NCBI GenBank assembly: GCA_008828725.1
Contig: MEHQ01000339.1
Span: 194,373 to 258,372 of the forward strand
Reading direction: 5' to 3'
DNA: 64,000 bases
Source of the DNA: Saccharina japonica
Taxonomy: Eukaryota > Sar > Phaeophyceae > Laminariales > Laminariaceae
How positions within the stretch are numbered: the first letter of the stretch is position 1; every line of letters starts with the position of its first letter. The translations under genes were made by a program, and so were the position numbers. Positions 9,501 to 21,000 of this stretch are shown here, piece after piece. A model generated the notes under the pieces. That model saw nothing but the letters and a program-made list of their open reading frames with translations, was not told the origin of the DNA and did not search any database.

Positions 9501-11945
9501 GTACCTGGTAAATAAAATTGGCCAGAGATTCTCCTCGTATGGAGATTTTTATTCTCAAATGACACCCAACTAACAGCCGATTTTCCTAATTGAGAATCGC
9601 CTTTCCGATGAGAATGAAAATCGAAAATATTGTTTTTTTGAATTGTAAGAGATGTACTTCCCTTACAGTCATTTTGTTCACTGTAAACTATCGTCAGTTG
9701 TGACACCCGTCGATGAAAAAAAATAAAACGAAATCGGCATCGGCAGTCTCAAGATATCGAGGATCCCAGAAAATCTGTATTTATGGGCGAGGGACCTCGC
9801 TCATAAATGCAAATTCCCTTAAATCCTTGATTTTTCGAGCCTGGCAAGGCCGATTTCATTTTTTTTTTTCGTGGATCGATACCTATCATCAAGGAACATA
9901 TTTTCTAGGTCAAATTTTGATCGTGAGCGAAATACAACTCTTAAACTCTTAAACAATAACAGTACTAAAATCGATTTTCATTCTCATCGGAAAGGCAATT
10001 CCCAATTAGAAAAATCGGCTGTTAAGTGTTGTTGTCGAGAGCGCTTATGATAGCGTGTGTGTTCTTCACATTAAACCCCCGTCGACATCCAGCACACCCA
10101 GTGTCCGTTCCGATGCTTCATCCCAAAACGGTACCAGTTCTGTGGTCACAAAACTACGACAGAGATACTACGCTCAGTGCAGTAAGCAGAGCAGACACTG
10201 CAATGCCATATACGACAGGCAAGACCTACCTTGCTAGCAATCCAGGTGCATGAAAGAGAAAAAAGAAAAAAGAAAAACAAATGGGTGAGCACAATTCGAC
10301 GAAAGTTGACGAGGGAAGAAAGTGCTGAAATCTGCTCGCGATAAAAACCCAGACAAGACCCGTAGTGGGGGAGCAGGGAGGAGAGCCTACGTTGTGACCC
10401 CGGATCTGAGTTGCACCTAGGAACGAGAGAGAAAGGAAGGGCGAAGATAATAAATGGGATAGACAAAAAATAAATACTCGTGAAAAAAGAGCGCCATTTC
10501 GACAAGCTACAAGCATTTTTCATTTGTTTCTGACTGTCGTGTGTTTGTTCTTAACATCAACCCGTCCTTTCTACTGCTAGCAGGGTAGGTATTGCCTGTC
10601 GTATATGGCATTGCATCGTAGTATACCTGTGTCGTAGTTTTGTGACCACATAACTGGTACTGTTTTAGGATGATGAATCGGCACGGACACTGGGTGTGCT
10701 GGATGTCGACGGGTAGAAAGGACGGTTTAATGTGAAGAACACACACACACACACACCGGTCGGCATCCAGCACACCCAGTATCTGTGCCGGTTATTCATC
10801 CAACGAGAGATAGACCAGTTATTTTGTGGTCACAAAACTACGACACATCAGAGATACCTACGCTGCAATGCAGTAAGCAGAGCAGACAATGCAATGGTGG
10901 TGCCATATTTCGCAGGCGACGCGTGCTACGGGGTAGAGGTAGCACTTTTTGGCTTAATCGTTTTCTGAACTATCGGGCACCTTAACCCAAAATCGTCGGA
11001 GTTTCATTTTTGTGACGAAATATTATATGTTTCAGAGCATACTTCGGTCATGAGCTTTTATCATCCGGCAGCACTTTTATTTTACTCTAAAATCTTTGTT
11101 TCGGTGAGGTACGACGCTCCTTAAGTCAGGAGCTCGGACAAAAAGAACATGGTGCACCTCTATCGTAACATGCGTCAGGCGGGACTAACTCTCTCAGCAA
11201 TCTAGATGCCTGAAAGAGAAAAAACAAAACAGGGGGCAAAAATAAGAGTATCCTTGGTCAACATTTGTGTCTCGGGAGGCATATCGATCAGACGCCTTGG
11301 TCGTCACGAAAAGTGCCTCTAAAGAGGCACTTTTCGTTGACTCAACGAAAAGTGTCGTGACGACCAAGGCGTCTGATCGATATGCCTCCCGAGACACAAA
11401 TGTGGTTTTTCGTGACGACCAGGCATATCGATCAGACGCAAGTGCCTCTAAAGAGACACTTTTCGTTGCTTCCGTAATTTCTGACTGGAAAGTACCTTCA
11501 AATTGCATTTGATGTCTATTGTTCGATTTGTGAAATTGCTGGGTATTTCAAACTGCTTCGATGGAGAAGCGGATGTTTTCGTGGGGTACCTGTGGGATGG
11601 TAGAAGAATGCATTCCGAGAAGCGCACGACCCTTTCGACGGCGTTCCGGGTCAAAAACATCAATAAATGGCCGAAAAAAACAAATCGAACTGAAACAAAT
11701 CGAACTTCCTTAAGAAACAGCCTTAATCTCCATATATAGACTATATATGCGTATATATATATATGCAGATATAATTATGAGTATAAAAATCAAAGAGCTG
11801 GAGGACAAAACCCCGAGCACGATGAAAGAAAGCAGAATATCCTCGCGTGCGTGTGTTCTCCACATTAAACCGTTAGTTGTATCCGTTGACATCCGACACA
11901 CCTATTAATAGTGTCTGCCGGATTCATAATATATACTACTAATAA

Positions 11946-12043
<98 letters not shown>

Positions 12044-15000
12044 ACTGTAGTAGTGATGGTAGTGATGGTGATATGCTCTACTCAAGTGAGGCGTCTCAGA
12101 AAAATACGGTGCTACCCCCTACCGTTGCACACGTGACCATTATAACATAATTTATATCACATACTTTATAAAATATACTTTATATCGTACACGAGTACTG
12201 TGCCGGTCGCCCCGGTGGTCTACCTGGTAGCCACGAAGCCTGTTGGGCCGGATGTCGAGGGTTCGATTCTCCCCATGGAGGTTTTTATTCTCTAATGACA
12301 CCGACTGTCGAGAGCCATATTATAGCGTGGGTAAGCAAACTTCGACGAGAGTTGACGAGGGAAGAAAGTGCTGAAATCTTCTCGCGATAAAAATGCAAAG
12401 CAAGAACCGTAGTGGGGGAGGAGGGAGAGGAGCCTACTTTATGACCCCGGATCTGAGTTACGACTAGGGAGGGAGAAACACGGAAGTGCGAAGATATTAA
12501 ATGGGATGGAAAAAAAAAAAGAAAAAAAAGAAAGTGTTGTCCTTCGCGAATTTAAGGGGCCCCTTTTCCGGTCATGATGAAACACGAGTCTTCCATCGTT
12601 GAAAAATAGTTTTGTTTCGTTTTTTTTACAGCAGCAATACTATTTCTGGTATAATAACACCATATCAGTACTCCTTACGGAAAACGGCATAGCTCCAGTT
12701 CTAATGCTCAAGTTTTCGCCCATAGAGTATTTGCAAAGAGCCTAGACCATGGTCAACATTTGTGTCTCGGGAGGCATATCGTCGGGAGGCATATCGATCA
12801 GACGCCTTGGTCGTCACGAAAAGTTACTCTAAGAGGCACTTCTCCTGCATCAGAGTATGCTGTCGCACAAGACCTAACCATCAACATTTGTGTCTCGGGA
12901 GGCATATCGATCAGACGCCTTGGTCGTCACGACACTTGAGAGAAAAGTGCTCTCTTTAGAGGCACTTATCCTTACGACCAAGGCGTCTGATCGATATGCC
13001 TCCCGAGACACAAATGTTGACCAAGGATTAGTGCCTCTTTAGAGACACTTTTCGTGGTGACCAAGGCGTCTGATCGATATGCCTCCTGAGACACAAATGT
13101 TGACCATGGTACTTAGGCTCTTTGCAACTAAACCGTAATCCATAGAAGAAGTTGGCAAGACCCATCGGAAGGTTGGCACCCATCGGAGAGATAGCACCGG
13201 GGTGCGATAAAAAAACACAAGGTAGAAACATTTAATCGTGTTTTCGCACCCCCATCGGGGAGATCGCACCCCGGTGCGATCTCTCCGACATAAATAGAAA
13301 TTTGAGGGCCACCGCAGCGGGTCTGTAGTAGGTAATATTCTCATTTCTTTCATTTTCCGATGAGATATCACCAGTGCGCCACTCCTTTCAAACGTTCTTT
13401 ACCAACGCATGGTAGGTCAAGTCGTTTTAGGTAGCTTTGAGTCATTTACGCAGCACCGTTGCCCCAGTACGGCCCGGTGTATTTCGATTCAGCAGCGCAC
13501 CCATCGGAGAGATCGCACCGGGGGTGCGCCAAAATTGAAGAACGGCATGATTTAATTGTATTTCCGCACCCCCATCGGAAGGTTGGCACCCATCGGAGAG
13601 ATAGCACCGGGGTGCGATAAAAAACACAACGTAGAAACATTTAAAAATCGATCGCACCCCGGTGCCAACTCTCGCATGATTACGGTATTTCGTCTTTTGG
13701 GCGGAAATACTGTATTCTTCTAGGACTGGGAATCAGGACAGGCAAACTGGTGTACTGGAGTGGTTGAGTAGATAAGAACGGGTTTAATGTGAGCAACAAC
13801 AACTGACATTAGTAACTGAGCCTAATGCCGTTTTTCCGTAAGTAACTGATGATGTGGGTAATTATTATCAGAAATAGTATTGCGCTGTTATAAAACGAAA
13901 AAATATATAATTTTTCAAAGCGATGGACGACTCATGTTTCATCATGACCGAAGGGGCCCCTTAATAAACCGTTATTTCTATTGCTAGCAGTCCAGCCGCG
14001 CGAAAGAGAGAAATCAAAAGAAAATAAATAGCGAATAGGAAAAAAATAGAGCGGTGGCCAAAATCGGGTATACCCGATGGGTTTGTGGCCAAAACAGGGT
14101 ACCATTGTATTTTAGTGACCGCGACGACCCCAGGGCGCCATCTCATTGGCCAGCGCAGGCCACCACCCGACGCTGGCCACAAACCCATCGGGTATACCCG
14201 ATTTTGGCTACTCACCCCCCAAGAGGTACCCGATAATTGTACCCACCTACCCGAAAATGGCCGGGCTGTTCGACCACCACGGCCTAACAGCCCACCACGC
14301 ACCAGACGACGATTACGACTAATTTCATCGAAATCCATGCCCCCAGCCAGCCCTGTTACCGTCGGAACCATCTGCTTGATAGATATCCATCCATCTGCTC
14401 GACAAGTATCCATTTTTGGTTGATTCGCGCAGCCTCTCACACCCAACCAAACTTGCCACCTCGAAACGCTGCACAGCAGTAGTGGTGCCACTTCGAAACA
14501 CGGCACAGCAGTAGTGGTTCAAAACACGGCCCAGTCGTAGTGGTTGGTTCACAGTGCTATCTCTCCCTCTCCCAACCAAAAGCCACCTCATCACGGCACA
14601 CCAGTAGTAGTAGTTGATTCGCTCCCTCTCCCACCCAAAAAGCACCGCTCTTTCTCTCCCTCCTCGACGAGCCACCAGCCACCAACCACCGCACAGCACA
14701 GCAGCAGTAATATAGTAGCTCGTAGAGCAGATGGATCCGTCGGTAACAGGTTGGGACTCGGCCGGAACTCGACTGGATACGTCGTAATACGTCGTGATAC
14801 GTACCTGGTACGCAGGTGCGTGGTACGTAGTAATCGTCGTCTGGTGCGTGGTGGGCTGTTGAGCCGTGGTGGTCGAACAGCCCGGCCATTTTCGGGTAGG
14901 TGGGTACAATTATCGGGTACCTCTTGGGGGGTGAGTAGCCAAAATCGGGTATACCCGATGGGTTTGTGGCCAGCGTCGGGTGGTGGCCTGCGCTGGCCAA

Positions 15001-18000
15001 TGAGATGGTGCCCTGGGGTCGTCACGGTCACTAAAATACAATGGTACCCTGTTTTGGCCACAAACCCATCGGGTATACCCGATTTTGGCCACTGCTCAAA
15101 AAAATATATAGTATAAATAAATGAAAACATTTATAGTATAAATAAATGAAGAACATAAAACAGGCAACGCATAATATATGTAAAAAAATAACGTAAACAG
15201 GAAAGCTACAGTACGTAGACACAAACACAACTAAAAAACATCGCGATAGGGCGCCCGAAAATTATTTCTTCGACACCTAAGGCTGTTTCTTAAGGAAGTT
15301 CGATTTGTTTCAGTTCGATTTGTTTTTTTCAGCCCATTATTGATGTTTTTGACCGGGAACGCGTGCTAATCGGCCGTGCGCTTCTCGGGATGAGTGCGCC
15401 CAATATCTCAGAGGTATCCAACGCAAAAATCCGCTTCTCCATCGAAGCATTTTCAAGTTCTTGAGGTATGTGGCATTTCGAATAATATCCAACAAATAAC
15501 ATTCCAGAGGCACAAACTATTCAAAATTTCCGTAATTTCTCACTGGAAAGTACCTTCAAATTGTATTTGATGTCTATTGTTCGATTTGTGAAAATGCTGG
15601 ATATTTCAAACTGCTTCGATGGAGAAGCGGATTTTTTCGTGGGGTACCTGTGGGATGGTAGAAGAATGCACTCCGAGAAGCGCACGACCCTTTCGACGGC
15701 GTTCCGGGTCAAAAACATCAATAAATGGCCGAAAAAAAAAAATCGAACTGAAACAAATCGAACTTCCCTAAGAAACAGCCTAACTATCTAAAATGGTCAG
15801 AATGGTAAAACAACCGAAGCACTGCTGTGATCGCTGGATGATTGAGCACAAAACAAGTTTTTTTTATTCTGGGTTTTTCCAAAAACCAATCACATGGTTT
15901 TAAAGACACCCCCGTCCCCCCGAGGCCTCGAAGGGGGGGGGGGGGGCGTGCTCATGTGTTGCTTGCCTTAGTCATTTGACCATTGACCACGCATCCCTTT
16001 CGAGACAGAGCACGGGGGGGGGGTCTTTAAAACCAAGTAATTGTTTTTTTGGAAAATTTCACAAAAAAAAAAAACTTGTTTTGTGCTACGTCGTGAGTCG
16101 TCCAGGGATCACAGTGGTGCTCCGAGTTTTTTTCCGTTCTGGCCATTTTAGATAGTTGAGGTGTCGAAAAATCAATTCTGCGGGCCCCCGATAGTGACAC
16201 TTATTTGCCAAAATAAGTGTCAAATCAAGTTTTTGTTTGTGTATCCCATTTATGATATTTGCCCTTCCTTCCTCTCTCCTTCCTAGTCGTAACTCAGATC
16301 CGGGGTCACATACTGTAGCAGGTTCTACTCTCTACTCCGCCACTACGGCTCTTGCCTTGCATTTTTATCGCGAGAAGAGTTCAGCACTTTTTCCCTTCCC
16401 GTCAACGCTCCTCGAATTGTGTCTCTACCCGCGTTATACCAACGTGAGGTATAGCTGTAAATATCACAATATTTTGCACCCACGACCTTGAATATCGACT
16501 TGGTGGGATGTCCCTTGAAGTCAATATTTATTAATAGTATTTTTTTATTTTTAACACACTACTAAATACATGTGTTCTGTTTCGTGAGCAAGCGCCGAAG
16601 AGTCCGGCGTTTGCGCGCTGCCTCGTAGTTAGGCAGGCTATTCCCGCGTCCAACGTCGGGGATGAGACGGTTCGGCAGGCTACCCGCGTCCAACGTCGGG
16701 GATGAGACGCTGAAACTTCTTCGCATGTTGACCAGTACTGCAGTAAAATAAAACAATTCAGTTTTCTTTCCAGTTGCAATACCATTTCTTGTACATGTTG
16801 TACATCTTGTACATCACTGCGAGTAATGCTCACGACTCACGACCTACTCATAGTCAAGTGTGCGATTTTATAGAGCGTAGGTCACGGGCAACATTTATTT
16901 GTGTCTCCGGAGCCGGAGTGATCTGAGGCTTTTATCATCACGAAACGTGTCTCCTACTAACAAAATAACTGCCCATACCTCTGGTACCCAGAGCCGATTT
17001 TGTCAAAACAGGCAGTTTCTCCGGCTGTCGATACTTTTGTTTGAGTCAGACTTTCGGCGAGGACGCCGAGCGTTAGGCGAACCTTACTGGGCCTCTAGTT
17101 CGACCGTACGTGACGTTCTATGCGGCCACAGCAGAAGTGTACATACCAAACAAGAGATGCGTGCTACGATATAGAGATAGCACTTTTTGGGTGGAATTAT
17201 TTCTTGATGATCGAGCTCCTTAACCCCAAATCAGCGGACTGTCACTATTGTCATTATTGTCATTATTGTCACTATTGTCATTATTTTTGTTGCAATATTG
17301 TTCCTTGTTTGCTTCGGCCGTCGAATTTCCAACCGGATAGCACTTTTACTTTCCTCCCTTAATGATCACTTTGGGGTGAGGTGTAGAGCTCTTCAAGTAA
17401 CCACCCTTCCAAGGCAAAAGATGGTGCACCTCTTGTCATAGCAGGCATCAGGAGCGTCAAAGGCCCCAACATCTCCTCGAGACGATACCGAACTTGATAT
17501 GAGCATTAGAACTGGAGCTATGCCATCTCCGGTAAGAAGTAATGGTATGGTGGTATTGCACTAGAAATAGGGTTAGTACTGATGCTGTACAACCGACGAA
17601 TACCATTTTTCAAAAGACGCAAGTATGATACACATTTTTTGTTTCGACCGAAGGACCCAACTACAAACCAATACAAACCAATCTATGCCTAACCCCAAGC
17701 AGGAAAGCAAGGCAGATCACAACCAAACAGCACTCGATGCAGCAGCCAGCGTGCGTTCCGAAGGCCACTCCCCACGCCGACATGGCGCCTATAGACTTAA
17801 TCTGGTGACATCGACGTCCACCACCTACGTTTATTACTCCCGCTATACAGTAAAGGGCACCTATATAATAATGATAACAGGGAAGCAGGTCCAGGCTGGA
17901 TTTTATTGTTTTAGAAAAGGTGCGTCTACATTCCGATATACAAGAAACAAGTTAGTAAGAAGGCCGGTCTTATTAGAAGAGAAAAAGGTTCGTCGAGAAG

Positions 18001-21000
18001 AGAAACGATGCTCTGAAAAATGGGTTTCCCTGAATGGGTGCTGATTCTCGCCTGTCCCCTACGTGCCCGTGCGTTGCCTGCCATCGACCAGATTCGCGTG
18101 AGGAACCTGACGTACCAGCAGCCTTTCTCGCCGATCTTCTTCGTCGCCCACAAGAACGTGAGTCAGTCGCCTCAGAGGGGTGGTTATAAGCGGTGGGCGC
18201 CCGCTGAAGACCCGTGCTACGATAGGGGTACAGTACCTTTTTTTGGTTGAAACGTTTTCTGAACGATAGAGCTCCTTAACCCAAAAACGTCGGACTTTCA
18301 GTCTTTCTTGTGTTTCGATATTTTCCAGGTTATAGTTAGGTCATGAGGTTGTTCTTCCAGTAGAAATTTTTTGTTTCTTCCGAATTTTGTTTTTTTTGGT
18401 GGGTTACGCACCTCCTCAAGACGCGTGCTACGGTAGAGGTAGCACGTTGGCTGGATCGTTTTCTGAACGATCGGGCTCCTTAGCCCAAATTCGTTGGACT
18501 TTCATTTTTGTGACGAATCATTTTTCAGAGTATACTTCGGTCAGGATATTTCTCATCCAGCAGAACTTTTATTCTCCCCCAAAATAGTTTTGTCGGTAAG
18601 GTATGACGCTCCTTAAGTGAGAAGCTCAGAAAAAGCATGGCGCACCTCTATCGTAGCATGGGTCTCAAGTGAGGAGCTCAGCAGAAACAAGGTGCACCTC
18701 TATCTATCGTAGCATGCGTCTGAAAGCAGTTTGCTTCTTTGGTGAGGCGTCCTCCAGAGATGTGCGTCCAAGAGATACGAAACAAAAATACGACTCTCCC
18801 TGAAAAAGCAAAAGCGGCTACACCCGATACAGCGCTCCTGATCACCAAATCTTAGGATGGATTCAAAATGTGTTTCTGATATTCCGAGGATGTTGCGTTG
18901 GGTATGCATTCGTTGCTTGACTGTCCCCGTACTGAACACAACGTGGGGACCCGCTCCCATGCGCGCCTGTGTTTCTGATATGCCGAGGCTGTTGGTGCGT
19001 TGAGTATGCATTCGTTTCTTGATTGTCCCCGTACTGAACACAACGTGAAGACCCGCCCCCCGCTCACATGCGCGCCTGTTTCCCGACCTTTCTATGTCGT
19101 GCTCGCCCGGTCCCGTGTGAGCAGGATATTAGCATCTTCAAAGAGGGCCTCGCGGCCAGTGCCGCTCTCAAGACGTTGGCTGAGGACGGAGACGCGTCTG
19201 CCCTTGAGGTAAAACAAGAAAGCATCTATATAAATTTTCAAATAGGTTGGGCCCTTCAAGGCCTCTTCGGGTCCCACGATATACTCGTATGGAGGCTTTG
19301 GTTGTCCAGGAGTCATTTCTAAAAAAAGAGGAAAAAGGCCAGTTGTTTTTTGTAACACTGGAGTGTTTTGCGTTTTTATTTTTCTTCAACTTTTACTTCT
19401 CTAAAAATTCTGCCGAAGGGAGGATTTGAGGTAATTTTAAAAAAAACGGCCAAAATTTACTTTAGAGAAGTATGGTTTTGATCAAAAGTTACGGTAACTT
19501 TTGTCTCCTCGTTTGATTGGCCTACACGCACCGAGCATTCTACCGACGCAGAACGCCCCAAATTATGGGAGATGTCTCCCATAGGCCCCAACCTTGCTGC
19601 TTGCTCTACACAACACAACAACCGGCAGGAGCACAGAGGCTCGAGACGTGTAGCTACAGTATGATACGGACAAGCGGTGCTGGATTTTGCTAACGGGGCG
19701 CTGGCGGACTGCTGGCGGCCCGCTACGGTACGCTCTAGCCGGCTTGGTGTCGTGGTGGATGCGCTGTTCAGAAGAACTACTCGTACGAGTACGAGTTACT
19801 CGTACGAGTACGAGTCATACTCGTGTGGAGACGTACTCGTACCGCCTTGCTTGTAGAGCGCGACAGGATGACAGATCGTCGTGTATCATTTCAATTTCAC
19901 CACACTGCGGTAGCAGCAGTAGTAGCAGCACTAGCAGCAGCGGCGGCGCGCCGCCACGGTCTATATAGGTCGGGCGCCGGGCGGGCTTGGAGCGGAGCAT
20001 GCCGGCGCGGTGTCGCGCGTAGGTCGTGGGCAGCAGCAGGAGCAGCACACGGCGACAAGAATAGTCGGACGCAAAATCGAAAAAAGTTAAAAAAACGAAG
20101 TAAAAAAACGCAAGCTGTTGCTTCTGCTGCTCTGCTGCTGCTGCCGATGCTGCTGGGGCTGTCGCCACGTAGCTGGGGCTGCCGATGCTGCTGGGGCTGT
20201 CGATGCTGCTGCTTGCGGTCGTGGGATAGCAGCTGCGGCACTGCGGTCATACCCCCTGCCGTCGCCACCGTTGCTGGGCTGCCGTTCCTCTCGTACGCTA
20301 CTTTTTGTTTTCGTTGTTTGTTTGGTTTTCCGCATTGCCTCACCCCACTTCCCTTATCATTTTCGGAGGCGTCGCCTGCAGGATTTTGTTTACTTCTATC
20401 GCAAACACACCGAAACCATGAGGGGAAGGGATTTGACTTTTTTGAGCGGAAGGAAAGTATATATGTTTTTCACTTCTATCGCAAACACTCTAGTATTGTC
20501 AAATGGGCGAACGCGAACGCACGTGCAACGCTCAACACCCACGACCTTAGGTCAAAAGCGTGTATCGTGTTTGTCAAAAGTCAGCTTTGGGGGTGAACAA
20601 TATGCCTGCTCAATTTAGAGAAGAGTCGTAAGTCACTGGTCACCCCCCTCCCCCCCCGTGTACCATACCGTGCATCTAATGACGAAAACTCATAGCATTT
20701 TTACCTTACTACGGTTCTCAGAACAACCGTGGTCCAATCGTTGACACGACTGCATTAATTGTCCGTATCCGTCACGGTTTGAAATTTCTCGGCGCGGCCG
20801 TTTCCATTTCCCGTCCGTACGCTCGTCGCGTCGGAGTAGACCCTCATCCACGACTCGAGCATCGAGGAGTACGTGTGCGGGTACGTCATCGGCTCAGCAC
20901 CTCAGATGCCCGGTACGACAGAGCGGTATGTCATGGAGGTCGATGAGGAACGCTGCGGGAGCGGCGCTGTCATCTCGATGGCCACCATGGTCGGTAAGAT

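Noticed and set aside
11911-12150. Poly-serine protein
   Set aside because: It is a translated (AGT)n microsatellite with no gene context.
12198-12270. Functional tRNA gene
   Set aside because: A- and B-box-like motifs are present, but the T-arm and acceptor stem do not pair well and a SINE body follows directly; called SINE-1.
13039-13371. 110-codon minus-strand protein
   Set aside because: Lies wholly inside the large FB1 foldback element and its short repeats.
14054-15130. Several 60-194-codon ORFs on both strands
   Set aside because: The same peptides read from opposite strands because the region is a palindrome; no codon signal independent of that.
19815-20618. Alanine-rich ORFs up to 257 codons
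   Set aside because: They run through triplet repeats of the non-coding D1 element; the second D1 copy has different frames.
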